NCBI GenBank assembly: GCA_934140575.1
Contig: CAKPBJ010000010.1
Coordinates: 1-47,853, forward strand
DNA: 47,853 bases
Direction of reading: 5' to 3'
Source: an uncultured Bacilli bacterium
Lineage (GTDB): Bacteria > Bacillota_I > Bacilli_A > RF39 > UBA660
Part shown: positions 1 to 6,976 of the stretch, in pieces
Numbering within the stretch: position 1 is the first letter of the stretch
How the letters are laid out: the number at the start of each line of letters is the position of its first letter
Program-made: the position numbers and the translations under genes
Notes under the pieces: model-generated
Databases searched by the model: none
Told to the model about the DNA's origin: nothing
The model's input: the letters and a program-made list of their open reading frames with translations, nothing else

Positions 1-75
<75 letters not shown>

Positions 76-79
76 ATAA

Positions 80-156
80 TGGTGGGCGATACAGGACTCG
101 AACCTGTGACCCCCTGCTTGTAAGGCAGGTGCTCTAACCAACTGAGCTAATCGCCC
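80..156 (-). tRNA. tRNA-Val (anticodon TAC)
   Basis: A complete cloverleaf on the minus strand. The acceptor stem GGGCGAT (156-150) pairs with ATCGCCC (90-84), the D-arm is AGCTCAGTTGGTTAGAGC, the anticodon stem is CCTGC/GCAGG with loop CTTACAA, and the T-arm contains GGTTCGAGTCC. The 3' CCA is encoded at 82-80. Anticodon TAC reads GTA-type valine codons. Only a few bases separate it from tRNA-Thr, so the two probably form one transcript. Confidence 0.96.
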
Positions 157-176
157 GTAACCAGTTGACATCATTA

Positions 177-205
177 ATATTACCAACTAATAACTAATTT
201 GTCAA
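177..205 (-). promoter_or_regulatory. sigma-A promoter of the tRNA-Val/tRNA-Thr unit
   Basis: On the minus strand a perfect -35 TTGACA (205-200) is followed after exactly 17 bases by -10 TAATAT (182-177). The predicted start is near base 170, a short distance before the first base of tRNA-Val at 156. This is one of the closest matches to the housekeeping consensus in the window, as expected for a tRNA unit. Confidence 0.85.
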
Positions 206-223
206 CAAATTTATCGAATTTTT

Positions 224-568
224 TTATTTTTTTTTATTTTTTTCTTCTACCCATATTTTTAACATATGTCCAAGAGTTGAAAAACCACTAGCAGTCTCAA
301 CAATTTTTCTATAATTTCTGCAATTTTTTTTATACTCAAAATTTTTAATACTCAATTTATAATGATCATTTTCATCATAACCAATTACTCTTGCCTTTAT
401 TGTCTCACCCATAACAACATAGTCAGACACATTTCTAACAAATTGATCAGATATCTCAGAAATATGAATTAATCCACTTGAACCATCTGCTAAAGATAAA
501 AATATACCATACTTTTCTATACCAGTTACCTTTCCTGATATTATATCTCCTATATTATATTTGATCAT
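224..568 (-). CDS. yugI: S1-domain RNA-binding protein, YugI/CvfD family
   Basis: A 114-aa protein. Residues 5-75 form a single S1 OB-fold domain (IGDIISGKVTGIEKYGIF ... GLIHISEI ... IKARVIGYDENDHYKLSIKN). The C-terminal stretch ending GFSTLGHMLKIWVEE resembles the end of Bacillus YugI (general stress protein 13), where GF.TL...L..WIE is conserved; this separates it from YabR. Family members bind RNA and ribosomes and act as post-transcriptional stress regulators. It is slightly shorter than the Bacillus protein because the Lys/Pro-rich linker is reduced. The SD GGGAG precedes the ATG. It is divergent from the Nfu gene. Confidence 0.85.
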   Translation of the reverse strand: MIKYNIGDIISGKVTGIEKYGIFLSLADGSSGLIHISEISDQFVRNVSDYVVMGETIKARVIGYDENDHYKLSIKNFEYKKNCRNYRKIVETASGFSTLGHMLKIWVEEKNKKK

Positions 569-588
569 AAATTTTCTCCCTAAAACCT

Positions 589-597
589 ATTATAGCA
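589..597 (-). promoter_or_regulatory. extended -10 promoter of the S1-domain gene
   Basis: The minus strand reads TGCTATAAT (597-589), a TGn extended -10 with a perfect TATAAT. The bases 17 upstream give no good -35 match, which an extended -10 can compensate for. It lies about 20 bases before the ATG at 568, leaving room for the SD GGGAG, and only about 20 bases from the divergent Nfu promoter elements. Confidence 0.6.
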
Positions 598-615
598 TAA
601 CAGACTCTATTTTTG

Positions 616-644
616 TTTACTAAATATTTAAAATAAGATATAAT
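616..644 (+). promoter_or_regulatory. sigma-A promoter of the Nfu gene
   Basis: The plus strand has -35 TTTACT (616-621), a 17-base spacer and a perfect -10 TATAAT (639-644). Transcription would begin near 651, just at or before the SD AGGTGA (651-656), so the leader is very short. Four of six -35 positions match consensus. Confidence 0.6.
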
Positions 645-661
645 TTTAGCAGGTGATTTTA

Positions 662-898
662 ATGAAAAACAATGAAACAGTATTAAAAATAATATCTATA
701 ATTGATAAAATGCGTCCTTATCTAATAGGCGATGGTGGAGATATACAATTCATAAAATATGAAGACCATAAAGTATATGTAAAATTAACAGGTGCCTGTG
801 CTGGATGCTCAATGATTGATATAACCCTAAAAGAAGGTATTGAAGAAATGATTACAACAGAAATACCAGAGGTAACAGAAGTAATTAATGTAGATTAA
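662..898 (+). CDS. Nfu-type iron-sulfur cluster scaffold (NifU C-terminal domain)
   Basis: A 78-aa protein consisting of only the NifU C-terminal (Nfu) domain: an N-terminal helix, IRPYLIGDGGDIQ-like core (here RPYLIGDGGDIQFIKYED), then the cluster-binding CAGCSM motif with CxxC and the TLKEGIE helix. Such proteins carry Fe-S clusters to client proteins. I chose the ATG at 662 because SD AGGTGA lies at 651-656 with a 5-base spacer; a GTG at 653 falls inside that SD. Its last 14 bases overlap the 3' end of the opposite-strand gene. It is one of only two plus-strand genes. Confidence 0.92.
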   Translation: MKNNETVLKIISIIDKMRPYLIGDGGDIQFIKYEDHKVYVKLTGACAGCSMIDITLKEGIEEMITTEIPEVTEVINVD

Positions 899-1778
899 AA
901 AAATCTACTTTTTTTATGTCTTTTTTTAAACTAACTACATCATAAATACTACCAATATATTTTTCATATTCATAAACCCTTAAAACAACATCACCTACCT
1001 CTTCTATAATATTATCCAATTCAGATTCACAATTACAATCATTACAAACTAACTTATCAAACAAATCAAAATAATAATCTGGATAAATCAATCTTCCAAT
1101 CACAAAATTAAAATCATATCTATCAATATTATCATTAATAATATCGGCAATATCAACTTTCTCATACATTCCAGAAAAAAATAGATATTTTATATAATTT
1201 GAAAAATCTCTTTCTTTGATATCCAACTTGACACAACTTGGATTATAAAAAGAATATTTATCAAACTTACAATAACAATGTTGAATATATAAATGATTCT
1301 CATAACCGCAATCTCTTAAATAATAAATTGCAAGTTCAAGCATACCATAATAGTAATCAATACTCTCATCAATAATGGCATATTTCCCAATCACAGAGCT
1401 ATAAAACTTCTGAATATAATCACTTCTATCAATCCAACTATCTCTCCACCTACATTGTCCCTCCAGCATAGTTTTAAAGCTACTATAATTTCTTACTAAC
1501 TCATAAATATTATTATCCCTATTTTCATATTCAACCAATATGTAACAATTATTGTCATAGCACGTAAACAATCTATTAAATTTATTATTTACAATCTTAT
1601 AAAAAAAAGAACTATTATTAACAAAAGAAAAGATATTATTAAACATTTTAATATTATCAACTTTACTAACTAAAAAAAAGTTACCATCGCCATTTACAAG
1701 TTCATAATCACCATCAAAATGTGAAAAAGATTCTTCAAAATTATAATTACCTTTAATATTATTCCAAATAATCATCAC
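885..1778 (-). CDS. CotS/YutH-like spore coat kinase-fold protein (tentative)
   Basis: A 297-aa acidic, Tyr/Asn/Asp-rich protein. It shows no intact kinase catalytic motifs. Two segments resemble the spore coat YutH/CotS group of aminoglycoside-phosphotransferase-fold proteins: WRDSWIDRSDYIQKFY...DYYYGMLELAIYYL around residues 110-155, and FVIGRLIYPDYYFDLFDKL around 225-243. In Bacillus these are coat proteins, which fits the nearby sigG, yunB and ylmC. The start is doubtful. GTG (1778) and ATG (1775) both sit in or against the SD AGGTGA, whereas an ATT at 1769 has normal 5-base spacing. It lies just after the terminator at 1796-1821. Functional call is low confidence. Confidence 0.5.
   Translation of the reverse strand: MMIIWNNIKGNYNFEESFSHFDGDYELVNGDGNFFLVSKVDNIKMFNNIFSFVNNSSFFYKIVNNKFNRLFTCYDNNCYILVEYENRDNNIYELVRNYSSFKTMLEGQCRWRDSWIDRSDYIQKFYSSVIGKYAIIDESIDYYYGMLELAIYYLRDCGYENHLYIQHCYCKFDKYSFYNPSCVKLDIKERDFSNYIKYLFFSGMYEKVDIADIINDNIDRYDFNFVIGRLIYPDYYFDLFDKLVCNDCNCESELDNIIEEVGDVVLRVYEYEKYIGSIYDVVSLKKDIKKVDFFNLH
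890..916 (+). terminator. Intrinsic terminator of the Nfu gene
   Basis: GTAGATT (890-896) pairs with AATCTAC (902-908) and is followed by a run of seven or more T. The stem includes the stop codon of the Nfu gene and lies within the 3' coding end of the convergent minus-strand gene. No T-run follows the hairpin in the minus direction, so it works for the plus strand only. Confidence 0.85.
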
Positions 1779-1795
1779 CTGTTACAATAATATGC

Positions 1796-1821
1796 AAAAA
1801 AAAAGAGCTTATGCAGCTCTT
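1796..1821 (-). terminator. Intrinsic terminator of the 626-aa protein gene
   Basis: On the minus strand AAGAGCT (1821-1815) pairs with AGCTCTT (1809-1803) around a five-base loop and runs directly into a nine-T tract (1804-1796). The stem contains the stop codon of the upstream gene. The following gene at 885-1778 therefore needs its own promoter or read-through. Confidence 0.85.
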
Positions 1822-3689
1822 CTCATACCACCACTATATTCCTCTTCATTTATAGAAGGAAGATAAGAACTAGCTTCCTCAGCAATTCTTTGATACTTTT
1901 CAACCTCATTTAAAGTTACTTCTGTTTGTCTTTCAATCTCATCTTTTTCTTGGTCAATCATCGCAGCACTATCCTCTAATTCTTGACTATACTTAAAAAG
2001 ATTCTCGAAAACATTTTCTATTTTTTCTCTAGCCGTTTTTAGTTTGTTATTAGCTTCATCATTTTGTATTTTTGTACTTTTTAAATCTTCATTCTTACAC
2101 TTTAATTTATCTTGTAATAAAATTATATTGTTTTTTAATTTTTCAAGTGCAAACTTATCATATTTACTATCAACAACAGAATCTAGATTTTTTAAAATAT
2201 TTTTATTAAAATCAGATGATGGCTCATCATAATTACCATTAACATAGTCTACTTTAAAATCATTCTCTCCTGCACTTGGACTTTCATTAATAACATTTAA
2301 ATCACTATTACTATCAGACATAACATCTTGATTAGTACTAAATTCATCAGTAACACCAGTTAATTCATCATAAGCAGCTTTACTTTCTCCTTGTGCCTCA
2401 TTAGAAAGACCACCATCAACAACAACAAAGTCCTCTATGTCATCTTCAGTAACTACTATATCCTCTTTTTTATTTAAAGCAACAGGTCTATCAGGTACAA
2501 CAACAATATCTCCACGAATATTTTTACTATCATTTACAACATTTTTTTCAACATTTTCATTATTTGAAGAAATTGCTTTTTTGAAATTTTCCTCTAATTT
2601 TTCATTAGATACAGGAGTGAACACCTTATCTAATTCCACCTTTGGTACAACTGGTACTTTTGAAATTTCAACATGAACCTTAGGAGCATTAAATTGAACC
2701 TTACGAAAAACTATAGGCTGTTCAACCATAGGAGTAGTTTCCTTACTCTCATCATCTTCAATACCAGAATTATTTAAATAATTTCCCTCATCATCAAAAC
2801 TACTTATCTTAGCAGGATGAGTACTATTTTTAGAAACACTAGGAGATTCTAAAGATTTTAATTTTTCTTCAACAACATCATCTGTGCTATATCTATGTTT
2901 TTCAAAAACCACATCTTTAACCTCTTCTGATGAAATAGGAGTAGCTTCTTGTTCCTCAACATCTAATTTGGCTCCGCTACCAACAGTAGACTTTACATCA
3001 GCTGGTGAAATAGTAATAGGTTCAACCTCTTCACTAGAATTATCATTTAGCTCTATAGTATTATCTCTATTCTTTTCGTCTTCAAAGGCAGAATCAACAT
3101 CATTTGCATAGCTCTCAGAATCTGCTCTACTTGGTACAACTTCTATTGGTTCTCTAACGTCAGAAATCTCATTATTATCGATAACAGTCATAGAATCATT
3201 TTCAATTTCAGCACTTGTAACACTATCAACATCAGATTTCATAGGAATACTAGCCTCAACGCCAACGTTAAACATATCTTTTGAATCGACGTCTACTTTT
3301 TTATTAGAAACGAAAATATTATATGCAGAAAATCCATTTGCACGAGCATTCTTAATCATAGTAGCTCTTAACTTGATAGGATGAAAATCAATTAAATAAT
3401 ATTGGCCATTAATAGGCACAAAATTAACTTTCTCACTAAGTTTTTCAATTGGCACAGAAACACTAAAACTTCCATTTACAGTAACATTGTTCATTGAACT
3501 ATTGTTTTCAGCTTTCACTTGTTCATTATTCTTTAAATTTTTCCAATTCTTCAAATAATCAAGAAATTTTCCATTAGCTGACAAAAAAGAAGTTTCTCTC
3601 ATTTTTATTCTTCTTATTTTATCACCAAGTGAAACCAATCCATATATTCTATCAACAAACATTGTATTTTCCATAATACTCTCGTTCAT
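1809..3689 (-). CDS. Unknown 626-aa acidic protein with C-terminal coiled coil
   Basis: I do not recognise this protein. Residues 1-140 are folded-looking: an N-terminal helix, then a beta-rich stretch around VPINGQYYLIDFHPIKLRA followed by ARANGFSAYNIFVSNKKV. Residues about 150-500 are low-complexity, rich in Asp, Glu, Ser, Val and Asn, and probably disordered. Residues 510-605 form heptad-rich coiled coil (LEKLKNNIILLQDKLKCK ... IDQEKDEIERQTE). There is no signal peptide or TM segment, so it is cytoplasmic. Position among sporulation genes and the coiled-coil plus disordered layout suggest a morphogenetic scaffold (SpoVID/SafA-like role), but no LysM or known domain supports that. A strong SD GGGAGGATG precedes the ATG, and a terminator follows. 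Confidence 0.75.
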   Translation of the reverse strand: MNESIMENTMFVDRIYGLVSLGDKIRRIKMRETSFLSANGKFLDYLKNWKNLKNNEQVKAENNSSMNNVTVNGSFSVSVPIEKLSEKVNFVPINGQYYLIDFHPIKLRATMIKNARANGFSAYNIFVSNKKVDVDSKDMFNVGVEASIPMKSDVDSVTSAEIENDSMTVIDNNEISDVREPIEVVPSRADSESYANDVDSAFEDEKNRDNTIELNDNSSEEVEPITISPADVKSTVGSGAKLDVEEQEATPISSEEVKDVVFEKHRYSTDDVVEEKLKSLESPSVSKNSTHPAKISSFDDEGNYLNNSGIEDDESKETTPMVEQPIVFRKVQFNAPKVHVEISKVPVVPKVELDKVFTPVSNEKLEENFKKAISSNNENVEKNVVNDSKNIRGDIVVVPDRPVALNKKEDIVVTEDDIEDFVVVDGGLSNEAQGESKAAYDELTGVTDEFSTNQDVMSDSNSDLNVINESPSAGENDFKVDYVNGNYDEPSSDFNKNILKNLDSVVDSKYDKFALEKLKNNIILLQDKLKCKNEDLKSTKIQNDEANNKLKTAREKIENVFENLFKYSQELEDSAAMIDQEKDEIERQTEVTLNEVEKYQRIAEEASSYLPSINEEEYSGGMRRAA

Positions 3690-3721
3690 AAGACTAACAT
3701 CCTCCCTTTAATACTTTACTT

Positions 3722-3997
3722 CTATTCAGCTTTAGATAACTCTCTTAATACATCCTTTACTCTATTCCATTCTTCATCTTCTTCAATACCCATTAACTTA
3801 GGTGAACCTGAAGAACGATCAACATTAGAAACATATACTGTCACATTCTCATTTTCATCTTTTTCATTTTTTGTATATACAACATACTCTTTTTTTGTAT
3901 CTTTAAATTCAAACGCTAAAATAACTTCAACTTCTTCGATAGAACCATCTTCAGCAACTATTGACATCATTTTCTTTTCTACTTCTTGATTTTCCAT
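3722..3997 (-). CDS. DUF1292 family protein (YrzB-like), copy 1
   Basis: A 91-aa acidic protein of the DUF1292 family: AFEFKDTKKEYVVYTKNEK, then VYVSNVD, then a C-terminal EEWNRVKDVLREL helix. The family is small, cytoplasmic and uncharacterised, and is typically encoded next to ruvX. A second member lies in its canonical place at 43439-43732; this copy stands outside that operon. It has its own promoter (4034-4061) and a strong SD GGGAGGA. The next gene downstream starts 33 bases after the stop. Confidence 0.85.
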   Translation of the reverse strand: MENQEVEKKMMSIVAEDGSIEEVEVILAFEFKDTKKEYVVYTKNEKDENENVTVYVSNVDRSSGSPKLMGIEEDEEWNRVKDVLRELSKAE

Positions 3998-4033
3998 GTA
4001 AAAAAATCCTCCCTCTATTATTCATATAATATA

Positions 4034-4061
4034 ATAATATCATATTTTAAAAGAATTACAA
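4034..4061 (-). promoter_or_regulatory. Promoter of the first DUF1292 gene
   Basis: Minus-strand -35 TTGTAA (4061-4056), a 16-base spacer and -10 TATTAT (4039-4034), with TGA directly before the -10 giving an extended element. It lies in the gap between the yutD stop and the DUF1292 start, separating the sigG-yutD group from the DUF1292 gene. Confidence 0.55.
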
Positions 4062-4066
4062 GTATT

Positions 4067-4345
4067 TTATTTTAATTTCTTAAGAACAAAAATTCTTGCT
4101 CCATAACTACAATAATCTTTAATATAACCATCTAAATACTTAATATCATTTATCTTTTTTACACTTTTATTTGATGAATCATAATACCCCTTTAATCTTA
4201 CTTTATCATAAGCAAAATCCCCAACTATATAATCATAATCATCAAAATAATCAGTTATTTTTTCACTTAACTCATCAATATCTATACAATCCTTATCATT
4301 TCTAATTATTTCATAACTTATATCATTTATAACTATTTTTTTCAT
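4067..4345 (-). CDS. yutD: YutD family protein (DUF1027)
   Basis: A 92-aa protein. The motif YDYIVGDFAYDKVRLKG, followed by LDGYIKDYCSYGARIFVLKK at the C-terminus, matches the Bacillus YutD signature (YDYIVGDW.Y.QLRL.GF ... L..Y..EYCN.G..YFVLKK). The family is conserved in Bacilli and has no established function. It is the last gene of the sigG-ylmC-yunB-yutD run, 32 bases after yunB, with SD GAGGTAAT. In Bacillus, yutD and yunB are also linked on the chromosome, so the pair may be an old association. Confidence 0.85.
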   Translation of the reverse strand: MKKIVINDISYEIIRNDKDCIDIDELSEKITDYFDDYDYIVGDFAYDKVRLKGYYDSSNKSVKKINDIKYLDGYIKDYCSYGARIFVLKKLK

Positions 4346-4377
4346 ATCATTACCTCACTCTACAATTATAACATACT

Positions 4378-5046
4378 TTAACTTGTTTTATAATAATCAG
4401 GAATATCTCCCCTGATAATATCCATTGATAATGGCTCTTCAATATTAATAACTTGCTCATTTGACGTAAAAGGAAGACTTGTCCTTTCACGTACCTTTAT
4501 ATTTAATGTCAATTTAACCAAAACGTTATTTATTCCATATTCCTCTGTCTTAATATCAATATCAGTACTTACTCCACCGATAAAAACAAGTCTCACAGGA
4601 ATACCAGGACCCAAGCTACTAAACAAAGTAGACCCCCTAATAGAAGAAACCATCACCTCAGTAATAAAACCATTTTTAATATTTTTATACTTCTTTACAC
4701 TATTATTAAATATTTCACTTTGATATTTACCACTCTCAAGACTAATTAACTCTTCATCAATTTTATTACTAACCATATCAACGTATTCATTAATAGCTTT
4801 AGTATTATAAGAAAAATTATTATTAGAATCCCTAACTAAATATTTACCACTAAAACTATTAGATGTAACCACTCCATTAACAAGTCTACTAGTCACATTA
4901 TAAACTTCAATATTAACGTAATCACATAAAACCTTATTAAGTTTCTTATCAATATAAATTAAAAATATGCATGAGATAACTCCTGAAAGTAAAAGAAAAA
5001 ATATAAGTTTATTAGCATATGTAATTTTTAATTTTTTCTTACTAAT
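4378..5046 (-). CDS. yunB: Sporulation protein YunB, probable ATT start
   Basis: The C-terminal 110 residues match Bacillus YunB: GSTLFSSLGPGIPVRLV, then GVSTDI, the GINNVLVKLTLNIKVRE strand pattern, and the ending IIRGDIPDYY. YunB is a sigma-E-controlled membrane protein needed for efficient spore formation. The open frame continues upstream of the first GTG (4896) through a basic stretch and a TM helix (LIFFLLLSGVISCIFLIYI), as expected for YunB. No ATG, GTG or TTG exists there. ATT at 5046 follows GGAGAGG at 7 bases and gives 222 aa, close to the Bacillus length of about 250. It would overlap the ylmC end by 19 bases. The alternative is an error in the assembly. Confidence 0.8.
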   Translation of the reverse strand: MSKKKLKITYANKLIFFLLLSGVISCIFLIYIDKKLNKVLCDYVNIEVYNVTSRLVNGVVTSNSFSGKYLVRDSNNNFSYNTKAINEYVDMVSNKIDEELISLESGKYQSEIFNNSVKKYKNIKNGFITEVMVSSIRGSTLFSSLGPGIPVRLVFIGGVSTDIDIKTEEYGINNVLVKLTLNIKVRERTSLPFTSNEQVINIEEPLSMDIIRGDIPDYYKTS

Positions 5047-5252
5047 ATAACGTCCTCTCCAATTTTTGCAATATCATTCCAATACACCCTAACATCACTT
5101 TCCCGATTAAGTGAAAAAAAGCCCCTACCTTGTTCAATAATAAAAGCCTCAATATTACCAGATTCATTTATATCACAATCAATTATGTTACCAATATTTT
5201 TTCCACTAACTATACTAATTATCTTCTTAGATTGTAAATCAGACATGCGCAC
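5028..5252 (-). CDS. ylmC: YlmC/YmxH family PRC-barrel sporulation protein
   Basis: A 74-aa single PRC-barrel protein. It begins MRMSDLQSKKIISIVSGK and continues GNIIDCDIN...IEAFII..GRGFFSL...DVRVYWNDIAKIGEDVILV, the pattern of YlmC/YmxH. In Bacillus, ylmC lies just downstream of sigG, as here, and the family is restricted to spore formers. The start is GTG at 5252, six bases after SD AGGTGA; it restores the family's usual M-R-x-S-D beginning. The SD for yunB is contained in its last codons. The exact function is not established. Confidence 0.85.
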   Translation of the reverse strand: MRMSDLQSKKIISIVSGKNIGNIIDCDINESGNIEAFIIEQGRGFFSLNRESDVRVYWNDIAKIGEDVILVRKN

Positions 5253-5313
5253 ATTACATCACCTAATAAAAAATATGTAATACAAAAAAAGAAAATTACT
5301 ATCTAAAACTAAA

Positions 5314-6087
5314 TTACTTTAGTACTTTCTTTAGTTCTTTTATAGCTTTTTTCTCTAATCTAGAAACTTGTGCCTGACTAATATCTAATTCATCAGCAAC
5401 TTCCATTTGAGTTTTTCCAATAACAAACCTCTGATCTAAAATAAATTTTTCTCTATCACATAAATCATCAATTGCGGAAGATACAGATAATTTATTATCA
5501 AGATCAATAGTTAAACTTTTATCTTCTATCTGGTCATATAAATATATTGTATCCCCACCATCATTATATATAGGCTCATACATACTAACCGGATCCTTCA
5601 TAGAATTTATCGCATTATAAACATCATATTCACTAACTCCTAACTCAGAAGCAATCAATGAAGCACTCGGTTCAACCCCGTGAGACGAATAATAATTTTC
5701 AATATATCCCATAGATTTATACGCAATATCTTTTAATGACCTACTAACTCGAATACTAGAATTATCCCTAATATATCTTTTTATTTCACCAAGAATCATT
5801 GGAACAGCATACGTAGAAAATTGAACATCATAACTTAAATCAAAATTATCAATTGCTTTTATAAGACCAACACACCCTATTTGAAATAAATCATCTAAAT
5901 TCTCTTTCTTATTATAAAATTTCTTTAAAATAGATAAAACAAGTCTTAAATTTCCCTCAATCAATAAATCTCTCGCAAATAAATCACCATCATTCATTCT
6001 AATGAATAAACTCTTCATCTCTTCACTATCTAAAGCAACTAAATCACTCGTATTAATCCCACTAATTGTAACTTTATATTTTCCCAT
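5314..6087 (-). CDS. sigG: RNA polymerase sporulation sigma factor SigG
   Basis: A 257-aa sigma-70 family protein. Region 2 reads GNLRLVLSILKKF...NLDDLFQIGCVGLIKAIDNFDLSYDVQFSTYAVPMILGEIKRYIRDNS. Region 3 contains the hallmark DPVSMYEPIYNDGGD, and region 4 is REKFILDQRF...KTQMEVADELDISQAQVSRLEKKA. The N-terminal KVTISGINTSDL matches the start of sigma-G (KVEICGVDTSKL) and distinguishes it from sigma-F. Sigma-G drives late forespore genes. Its neighbours ylmC and yunB repeat the Bacillus sporulation context. SD GAGGAGG precedes the ATG. No recognisable sigma-F/G promoter was found upstream. Confidence 0.95.
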   Translation of the reverse strand: MGKYKVTISGINTSDLVALDSEEMKSLFIRMNDGDLFARDLLIEGNLRLVLSILKKFYNKKENLDDLFQIGCVGLIKAIDNFDLSYDVQFSTYAVPMILGEIKRYIRDNSSIRVSRSLKDIAYKSMGYIENYYSSHGVEPSASLIASELGVSEYDVYNAINSMKDPVSMYEPIYNDGGDTIYLYDQIEDKSLTIDLDNKLSVSSAIDDLCDREKFILDQRFVIGKTQMEVADELDISQAQVSRLEKKAIKELKKVLK

Positions 6088-6133
6088 AACTCCTCCTCAA
6101 AAAAATTATGTAAAAATAAAAAGAATTTTATTC

Positions 6134-6164
6134 AAAAAAGAAAAAAGAATAGATATTCTATTCT
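6134..6164 (-). terminator. Intrinsic terminator of yqeG
   Basis: Minus strand AGAATAG (6164-6158) pairs with CTATTCT (6152-6146), loop of five, followed by TTTTTCTTTTTTG. It begins a few bases after the yqeG stop and insulates sigG from upstream transcription. Confidence 0.8.
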
Positions 6165-6171
6165 ATATAAA

Positions 6172-6648
6172 TCACATCTTCTTAACCAAACAAGTCTTCA
6201 TATTCATTCTCTTACCAGTATAAATATCATCAATATAATTATCCCCAACCATCATAATGTTCTCATTAGGAACACCCAAACCATCTACAGCTTTACGGAC
6301 CTTAATTCTGCACGGTTTAAATGCCATTGTATAATAAGGTATATTAATATCATCAAGAATCTTAGAAACATCACAATCAATCCCATTACTAACAACCGCA
6401 ACATGAAATCTTTTCTTTACCATACTAAGCCAAGAAATAACAAAAGGACTCAAATCCTCCATATCATATCTTAGTGTTTCATCAACATCTAAAATCAATC
6501 CTTGCACCCCAATACTTTCAAGATAATCTAACATTTCCCCATCAAGTTGACAAATATCATTAATAACAATAGTTGGCTTTATTATCTTTGATAAAAACAA
6601 ATTAAATGCCTTCGAAATCTTTTCATCAATAATCTTTTCACACTTCAA
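6172..6648 (-). CDS. yqeG: YqeG family HAD IIIA phosphatase
   Basis: About 158 aa. HAD motif I appears as LDVDETL (family usually DLDNTL), motif II as VVSNG, the conserved KP as AFKPCRIKVRKA, and motif IV as MMVGDNYIDDIYTGKRMN. These match the YqeG family of Mg-dependent HAD phosphatases; the substrate is unknown. In Bacillus, yqeG starts the yqeH-nadD-yqeK group, absent here. The start is uncertain: TTG (6663) and two GTG codons overlap the SD GGTGGTGA, and I prefer the TTG at 6648, six bases after it. Confidence 0.85.
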   Translation of the reverse strand: MKCEKIIDEKISKAFNLFLSKIIKPTIVINDICQLDGEMLDYLESIGVQGLILDVDETLRYDMEDLSPFVISWLSMVKKRFHVAVVSNGIDCDVSKILDDINIPYYTMAFKPCRIKVRKAVDGLGVPNENIMMVGDNYIDDIYTGKRMNMKTCLVKKM

Positions 6649-6731
6649 AAAAATCACCACCAATTTTTCTACTTATTATAATAAATATCTACTGAATTAA
6701 CAAGCACAATAATTAAAAGAAAAAAACTATC

Positions 6732-6938
6732 TTACTTTTGCCCATCATTATTAATAAGCAAAATATTTAATAAAATAAAACCTATAAAAAATAACAAACA
6801 ATAAAAATTAGTTAGTATATACTCCAAATATTCAAAAAAACTATAACCAAAAGCAAATAAATTAGAATAAATAATAATAAAAGTAAATCCCACACTCATT
6901 AAAAAAACACTTAAAATATATAATAAAATTTTCATCAT
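6732..6938 (-). CDS. Small two-TM membrane protein, unknown
   Basis: A 68-aa hydrophobic protein with two predicted TM helices (residues about 4-28 and 42-64) joined by a short aromatic loop and ending in a polar NNDGQK tail. It lies after the rmuC terminator and has no clear SD or promoter, so it may be weakly expressed or spurious. No family recognised. Confidence 0.45.
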   Translation of the reverse strand: MMKILLYILSVFLMSVGFTFIIIYSNLFAFGYSFFEYLEYILTNFYCLLFFIGFILLNILLINNDGQK

Positions 6939-6949
6939 TTAAATAATAT

Positions 6950-6976
6950 GAAAAAGAGTCCTATTCTAGACTCTTT
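6950..6976 (-). terminator. Intrinsic terminator of rmuC
   Basis: AAAGAGTC (about 6976-6969) pairs with GACTCTTT (about 6960-6953) around an eight-base loop that includes the rmuC stop codon, and ends in a T5 tract on the minus strand. Eight uninterrupted base pairs make this a convincing intrinsic terminator. Confidence 0.8.

Noticed and set aside
5280..5330. Hairpin ACTAAA-GTAA-TTTAGT at the sigG stop as a terminator
   Set aside because: The stem is only A/T-rich six pairs and is not followed by a proper T-run, so I did not call it.
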